From assembly GCA_025928415.1 (NCBI GenBank), contig JAICJK010000078.1:1-8572 (forward strand): a stretch of DNA of 8,572 bases, in the 5' to 3' direction. The position numbers were made by a program, and so were the translations under genes. The notes under the pieces are model-generated. The model was not told the origin of the DNA. It was given only the letters and a program-made list of their open reading frames with translations, and did no database searches. This DNA is from Solirubrobacteraceae bacterium (lineage in GTDB: Bacteria; Actinomycetota; Thermoleophilia; Solirubrobacterales; Solirubrobacteraceae). Below are positions 5,094-8,572 of this stretch, piece by piece; positions within the stretch are counted from its first letter, which is position 1, and each line of letters begins with the position of its first letter.

Positions 5094-6686
5094 CTATGCG
5101 GTGTGGACGAGGTCGTGCTCGAAGGCCCAGAGCGTGGCGGCCGCCCGGCTGCGGACGCCCACCTTCTCGTAGACGTGCTGGACGTGGTGGCCGACCGTCT
5201 TGGCCGAGATCCCGAGGTCCTCGGCGATCGCCCGGTTGGATGCGCCGCGCACGAGCACCAGGAGGACCTCGAGCTCGCGCTCGGTCAGCGCGGCGGGCAG
5301 CTCGCGAGGCCGCTCCCGGACGCGGTGGCCGCCCGCGCCGAGCACGGCGTCGACGGCGTCGGCGCACAGCCGTCCCGCCTCGGCCTCGCGCAGCAGCTCC
5401 TCCTCCGCCGCCGGGCCGTCGAGCGCCGGCCGGTGCGGCCGCGGCTCGCGCATGGCGCTGTAGCAGTCGGCGGCGGCGAGGACGCGGGCGGCCGGGTCGA
5501 GGCCCGTCCCGCGGGTGCCGCGGTGGTACCCGGAGCCGTCGAGCCGTTCGTGGTGCGAGCCGGCCAGGCGCCCGATCGGGGCCAGCGCCGGCGACTGCGC
5601 GAAGGCGCGCTCGGTGAAGTGCGGGTGCATCCGCACGTGCTCCCACTCCCCGAACCCGAGCGGTCCCGGCTTCTCCCAGATCGCGTTCGACACGCCGACC
5701 CGGCCGAGGTCGTGCGCGAGCGCGGCGCGCCGCAGGAAGGTGACCGAGTCGGTCTGGAGGCCCATGCGCCAGGCGGCGGCCTCGGCGAGGTCGGCCACCC
5801 CGGTCGAGTGCTCGCGCAGCCACGGCGACTTCAGGCCGCTGATCGCCGCGACCGCGGCGAACGCGGCGTCGATCCGGTCGCCGGCGATCCACTGCAGCGG
5901 CGTCGGCTCGCTCTCGAGCGCCTGGTCCCACATCCGGGTGTCGTCCAGCTCGGCGAGGAGGTCGTCGAAGCTCCGCGTGGCGAGCTCGGCCAGCCGGGGG
6001 TCGTACGCGGCGCCGCTCCGGCGCTCGACCACGGCGTGGGCCTCGTCGGGTCCGGCGGCGGAGAGGAAGAGGGACACGTCCCTCGCCACATGCAGGAGGC
6101 GCATCGGCAACGGGATCGCGTCCTCGGCGATGGCCGGGAACCCCCGTCCGTCCCAGCGCGCGAAGACGTACTCGAGCGCCGCCTGGACGTCCGCGCCGAG
6201 GCCGAGCCACCCCGCGAACCGCTGCGCCACCTCGCACATCATCGAGAACGCCTCCCGCGCCCTCGGGCCGGCGTTGGCGATGGCCTCCTGGATCAGCGTG
6301 GCGCGCACCTCCGGGCTGCGGCCGGCACCGACGTGCGCCTCGTAGAACGCGAGGATCTGCGCGGGATCGGTCGGGTCGACGAGGTAGAAGGCGGCCCTGT
6401 GCGCGATGTCGTCGCCGTACAGCTGCGTCGCCTCGTGCCCGTTCGACGTGCACCCGGAGGCATGGAGCAGCGCGACGTAGTACGTGTCCGAGAGCTCGTG
6501 CGCAGACGCGCCGGCGAGCTCGCCGAGACGGACCGCGAGCACCGCGGTGCGCAGCGCGTGCTCGAGCGGCTGCCCGGTGCCGAGGTCGGTGGCGATCGAC
6601 AGCGCGCCGACCACCTCGGCGGCACGGATCGGCCGCTCGACCGAGGGCAGCGCTGCTGCGACCGTTCCGGGATCCCCCATCCCCAC
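5094..6686 (-). CDS. Tandem HD-GYP-type protein with C-terminal LuxR helix-turn-helix
   Basis: The protein has 530 residues and is cytoplasmic. The N-terminal half (about 25-210) resembles an HD-GYP domain that has lost its metal ligands: the HD pair is replaced at LLHASG (73-78), and FARWDGRGFP (175-184) stands where HHExWDGxGYP is expected. The second half (about 270-455) keeps the core: His293, AHDLGRVGV with His325-Asp326, MHPH (353-356), HHERLDGSGYHRG (378-390) and Asp407. The GYP signature reads GYH. HD-GYP domains with intact ligands usually hydrolyse cyclic dinucleotides. Residues 466-528 form a LuxR/GerE helix-turn-helix (LTERELEVL, RAIAEDLGISAKTVGHHV), so the protein probably also binds DNA. 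The start GTG 6686 has AGGG 9 nt upstream and a possible leaderless -10 box; ATG 6680 is the alternative. It is the first gene of a co-directional trio and diverges from the MFS gene. Confidence 0.9.
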   Translation of the reverse strand: MGMGDPGTVAAALPSVERPIRAAEVVGALSIATDLGTGQPLEHALRTAVLAVRLGELAGASAHELSDTYYVALLHASGCTSNGHEATQLYGDDIAHRAAFYLVDPTDPAQILAFYEAHVGAGRSPEVRATLIQEAIANAGPRAREAFSMMCEVAQRFAGWLGLGADVQAALEYVFARWDGRGFPAIAEDAIPLPMRLLHVARDVSLFLSAAGPDEAHAVVERRSGAAYDPRLAELATRSFDDLLAELDDTRMWDQALESEPTPLQWIAGDRIDAAFAAVAAISGLKSPWLREHSTGVADLAEAAAWRMGLQTDSVTFLRRAALAHDLGRVGVSNAIWEKPGPLGFGEWEHVRMHPHFTERAFAQSPALAPIGRLAGSHHERLDGSGYHRGTRGTGLDPAARVLAAADCYSAMREPRPHRPALDGPAAEEELLREAEAGRLCADAVDAVLGAGGHRVRERPRELPAALTERELEVLLVLVRGASNRAIAEDLGISAKTVGHHVQHVYEKVGVRSRAAATLWAFEHDLVHTA

Positions 6687-6698
6687 GGCGGCACCCTA
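6684..6698 (-). promoter_or_regulatory. Candidate leaderless -10 box for the HD-GYP/LuxR gene
   Basis: On the minus strand TAGGGT (6698-6693) fits TANNNT and ends 6 nt before GTG 6686. This geometry resembles that of the toxin-antitoxin promoter at 2944. The same bases could instead act as a weak Shine-Dalgarno sequence (AGGG). No -35 box is evident. Confidence 0.3.
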
Positions 6699-6769
6699 CC
6701 CCGGTCGGCCGGTGCGTTTCCACACGCGAGACGGGAGTGGCGTTCATCGCGGCGAGCTCATGGCGGGAC

Positions 6770-6781
6770 GGAGGAGACGTG
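6770..6781 (+). promoter_or_regulatory. Strong Shine-Dalgarno sequence choosing the MFS start
   Basis: GGAGGAG (6770-6776) stands just before the in-frame GTG 6779-6781 with 2 nt between (4 nt from GGAGG). This is the best ribosome binding site in the window and supports GTG 6779 over ATG 6737. ATG 6815, with AGGG 5 nt before it, remains a second candidate. Confidence 0.55.
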
Positions 6782-8149
6782 GCACGGCCGGCGATCGGGC
6801 ATACGCAGGGCGTGATGATCGCGACACGTGGCGCGTCGCGGGTCCGCGGGCAGCTCGACGCCGACGACGCGACCGAGGGGAGCCTGTGCGAGGGCATCCC
6901 GGAGGAGGCGTGCACCGACGCCCCGCGCAACTTCACGCTGAACGCGATCAACGGGGCGTGCACGAAGACGGCCGAGCAGCTCGCGAGCCCCGGCGTCGTG
7001 CTGCCGCTCCTGCTGGTGGCCGTCGGCGCGCCGGTCGGGCTGGCCGGCGCGCTGGAGCCCGTGCGGCGCGGCGCGAGCCTGCTTCCCGGCCTGATCGTGT
7101 CCGGGCGGATGCGGGCATTCGAGCTGCGCAAGGGCTTCTGGGTCGCGGCCGCGGTGGCGCAGGCGGCGACGCTCGTCGTGAGCGCGGTGGCCGCCGCCGC
7201 GCTGTCGGGTGCCCTCGCCGGCGTCGTGGTCGTGGCGATGCTCGCGCTGTTCAGCCTGGCGAGCGGCGCGGGGTCGGTGGCGTTCGGGGACGTCATGGGC
7301 AAGACGATCGTCACGCGGCGCCGGGGGCGCCTGCTGGGGCTGCGAGCGGCCGCGGGCGGGGTTGTCGCGATCGTCGTGGGCGGCGCGCTGGCGGCCACGC
7401 TCGGTGCGCAGGCCGCCCGCGGCACGTTCGTCGCGCTGCTGCTGGCCTCGGCGGCGCTGTGGGCGCTCGGCGCGTGGCTGTTCACGCTCATCCGCGAGCC
7501 GCCGGGCGCGGTCGCCGGCGGCCGCAGGCCACTGGCGGAGGCGCGCGCCGGCGCCGCGCTGCTCCGGCGGCTCGCGGGCTTCCGGCGCTTCCTGCTGGCC
7601 CGCGGGCTGCTGGCGGTGACCGAGGTGGCCGTGCCGTTCTACGTGCTCGCCGCGCGCGAGGCCGGGGTCGACGCCTCCGGGCTCGGCGCGTTCCTGGTGG
7701 CGTCGGGCGTGGCCGCCGTGGTCAGCAATCCCGTGTGGGGACGGGTCACCGACCGGGCGTCCGACCGCGCGGTCATGACCGCGGCGGGCGTCATCGGCGC
7801 GCTGGCGGCGGCGCTCGCCGCCGGCCTGCTGCTCGCCGACTCCGGGAGCGAGACGGCCTACGCCGCGGTCGTCTTCGTCGCCGTCGCGGCACAGGAGGGC
7901 GTGCGGCTCGGCCGCAAGGCGTACCTGGTGACCGCCGCGCCGCCCAAGGAGCGCCCGCTCTACGTCGCGCTCGCGAACACCATCATCGGCGTCGTCATGA
8001 TCGGCCTCGCGCTGCTCGGCGTGGTCGCGCAGGTCGCAGGCGTGCCGGCCGCCGTGGGCGCCGTGCTCGGCCTCTCGCTGCTGGGGGTCGCCGCGACGCG
8101 CCGGGTGCCCGAGCCCGAGGACATGACCCCCGCGCGGCCGCCCGGCTGA
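6779..8149 (+). CDS. MFS-family transporter
   Basis: From GTG 6779 the protein has 456 residues (444 from ATG 6815). About 65-70 hydrophilic residues come first, including three or four Cys and the segment NFTLNAING, which often precedes helix 1 in this kind of MFS protein. About twelve hydrophobic segments follow in two groups of six. They are separated by a basic loop (GGRRPLAEARAGAALLRRLA). The second half carries a good MFS motif A, GRVTDRASDR, between its second and third helices; GRMRAFELRKG is the weaker counterpart in the first half. The family moves small solutes by proton or ion coupling; substrate and direction cannot be told. The gene diverges from the HD-GYP/LuxR regulator with 92 bp between starts, so the regulator might control it. 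The C-terminus (EPEDMTPARPPG) is a short soluble tail. Confidence 0.87.
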   Translation: MARPAIGHTQGVMIATRGASRVRGQLDADDATEGSLCEGIPEEACTDAPRNFTLNAINGACTKTAEQLASPGVVLPLLLVAVGAPVGLAGALEPVRRGASLLPGLIVSGRMRAFELRKGFWVAAAVAQAATLVVSAVAAAALSGALAGVVVVAMLALFSLASGAGSVAFGDVMGKTIVTRRRGRLLGLRAAAGGVVAIVVGGALAATLGAQAARGTFVALLLASAALWALGAWLFTLIREPPGAVAGGRRPLAEARAGAALLRRLAGFRRFLLARGLLAVTEVAVPFYVLAAREAGVDASGLGAFLVASGVAAVVSNPVWGRVTDRASDRAVMTAAGVIGALAAALAAGLLLADSGSETAYAAVVFVAVAAQEGVRLGRKAYLVTAAPPKERPLYVALANTIIGVVMIGLALLGVVAQVAGVPAAVGAVLGLSLLGVAATRRVPEPEDMTPARPPG

Positions 8150-8174
8150 CCCGGCTCCGGGGGGACGCGATCGA

Positions 8175-8210
8175 GCGGGCGGCCGCCGGACAGGTTTCGC
8201 CGGCGCCCGC
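8175..8210. other. GC-rich hairpin after the MFS gene
   Basis: GCGGGCG (8175-8181) pairs with CGCCCGC (8204-8210). After a bulged G8182, CCG (8183-8185) can pair with CGG (8201-8203). It lies 26 bp after the MFS stop and has no U-tract. It may be a weak terminator or only a result of base composition. The rest of 8150-8275 shows nothing recognisable. Confidence 0.3.
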
Positions 8211-8275
8211 CCGCGCAACAGCGGGGGAGTGCCGGGGATCCTGCACTTCGCGCTGCGCCGACCGCGAGCGGGACG

Positions 8276-8572
8276 GTGACCGAGCCGCGCCGCCGGGTCC
8301 GGGCGCTCGGCGTCAACCACGTCGCGCTCGAGGTCGGCAGCGTCGACGCCGCGTTGGAGTGGTGGTCGCGGTTCGTCGACGTCGAGCTGCGCGGGCGGCG
8401 GCCCCGGATGGCGTGGATCGAGCTCGGCGACCAGTTCATCGCGCTGAGCGAGCCGCGCTCGCAGCCGGCCGACGACGGTCGCCACTTCGGCCTGGTCGTC
8501 GACGGCAAGGAGCGGCTGCGCGCGGCCCTGCGGGAGGCCGGCGTGGACGTTCCCGCGGCCGGCTCGCTGCGC
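8276..8572 (+). CDS. VOC-family (glyoxalase-fold) protein, N-terminal part
   Basis: The frame from GTG 8276 is open to the right edge and encodes 99 residues, so the gene is cut by the window. It begins the beta-alpha-beta-beta-beta unit of the vicinal oxygen chelate fold. GVNHVALEV (12-20) carries the usual first metal ligand His15. The helix SVDAALEWWSRFVDVELRG follows, then MAWIELGDQFIALSE, where the Glu before the loop is a likely second ligand. RHFGLVVD (about 69-76) comes next, with a His at the start of the next repeat. The helix ERLRAALREAGVDVP completes the first half. Members include glyoxalases, extradiol dioxygenases and resistance proteins, so no reaction is assigned. GCGGGA a few bases upstream is a modest ribosome binding site. 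It lies 126 bp after the MFS gene on the same strand and may or may not be cotranscribed. Confidence 0.85.
   Translation, partial: MTEPRRRVRALGVNHVALEVGSVDAALEWWSRFVDVELRGRRPRMAWIELGDQFIALSEPRSQPADDGRHFGLVVDGKERLRAALREAGVDVPAAGSLR

Noticed and set aside
5103..6815. Plus-strand open frame of 570 codons opposite the HD-GYP/LuxR gene
   Set aside because: Antisense shadow with low-complexity Arg/Gly/Ala composition; the opposite strand has full HD-GYP and LuxR motifs.
4213..7491. Very long minus-strand open frame (1092 codons)
   Set aside because: It overlaps the regulator, ABM-like and binding-protein genes in another frame, is rich in Arg/Ala/Pro, and shows no domain. It results from few stop codons in GC-rich DNA.
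8150..8275. Riboswitch or small RNA in the MFS-VOC gap
   Set aside because: Only a GC-rich hairpin is visible; no conserved riboswitch core was recognised.
1..8572. CRISPR array, insertion sequence or tRNA/rRNA genes
   Set aside because: No regularly spaced repeats, transposase motifs, terminal inverted repeats or cloverleaf genes other than the tRNA-like part of tmRNA were found.

Overview
The window is about 70% G+C or more by eye, with C or G at almost every third codon position. It carries a tmRNA gene with an actinobacterial-looking proteolysis tag (ADSHEYALAA). Together with a mazEF-like pair, a LuxR-tailed HD-GYP regulator and GTG starts, this suggests a high-GC actinobacterium, possibly of the Thermoleophilia/Solirubrobacterales type. 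The lineage is an inference, because no marker protein in the window settles it.

Layout from left to right. (1) Bases 1-330, minus strand: the first 110 residues of a lipoprotein that runs off the left edge. (2) Bases 369-731, plus strand: a complete one-piece tmRNA (ssrA), followed by a hairpin terminator shared with the converging methyltransferase gene. (3) Bases 802-1665, minus strand: a class I SAM-dependent methyltransferase. It diverges from (4) 1790-2884, plus strand, an enolase-superfamily enzyme with a complete catalytic set but unknown substrate. (5) Bases 2957-3503, plus strand: a type II toxin-antitoxin pair with a ribbon-helix-helix antitoxin and a MazF/PemK-like toxin. Nested inverted repeats and a candidate leaderless promoter sit at its start. 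A strong hairpin at 3517-3559 separates it from (6), a three-gene minus-strand block at 6686-3564. In transcription order this block holds a tandem HD-GYP protein with a LuxR helix-turn-helix, a 90-residue ABM-like alpha/beta-barrel protein, and a UrtA/AmiC-like amide-type binding protein with no signal peptide. (7) Bases 6779-8149, plus strand: an MFS transporter, divergent from the regulator. (8) Bases 8276-8572, plus strand: the first 99 residues of a VOC (glyoxalase-fold) protein running off the right edge.

Most of the window looks like ordinary actinobacterial chromosome. The part most worth attention is the block at 3564-6686. A periplasmic-binding-protein fold that normally feeds a urea/amide ABC transporter appears here without a signal peptide and without any permease or ATPase gene. 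Its companions are a signalling/DNA-binding protein and a small barrel protein. AmiC of Pseudomonas is a precedent for such a fold acting as a cytoplasmic ligand sensor, so the block may be a small-molecule-responsive regulatory module. That function is inference. No integrase, transposase, CRISPR array, tRNA or rRNA was seen.
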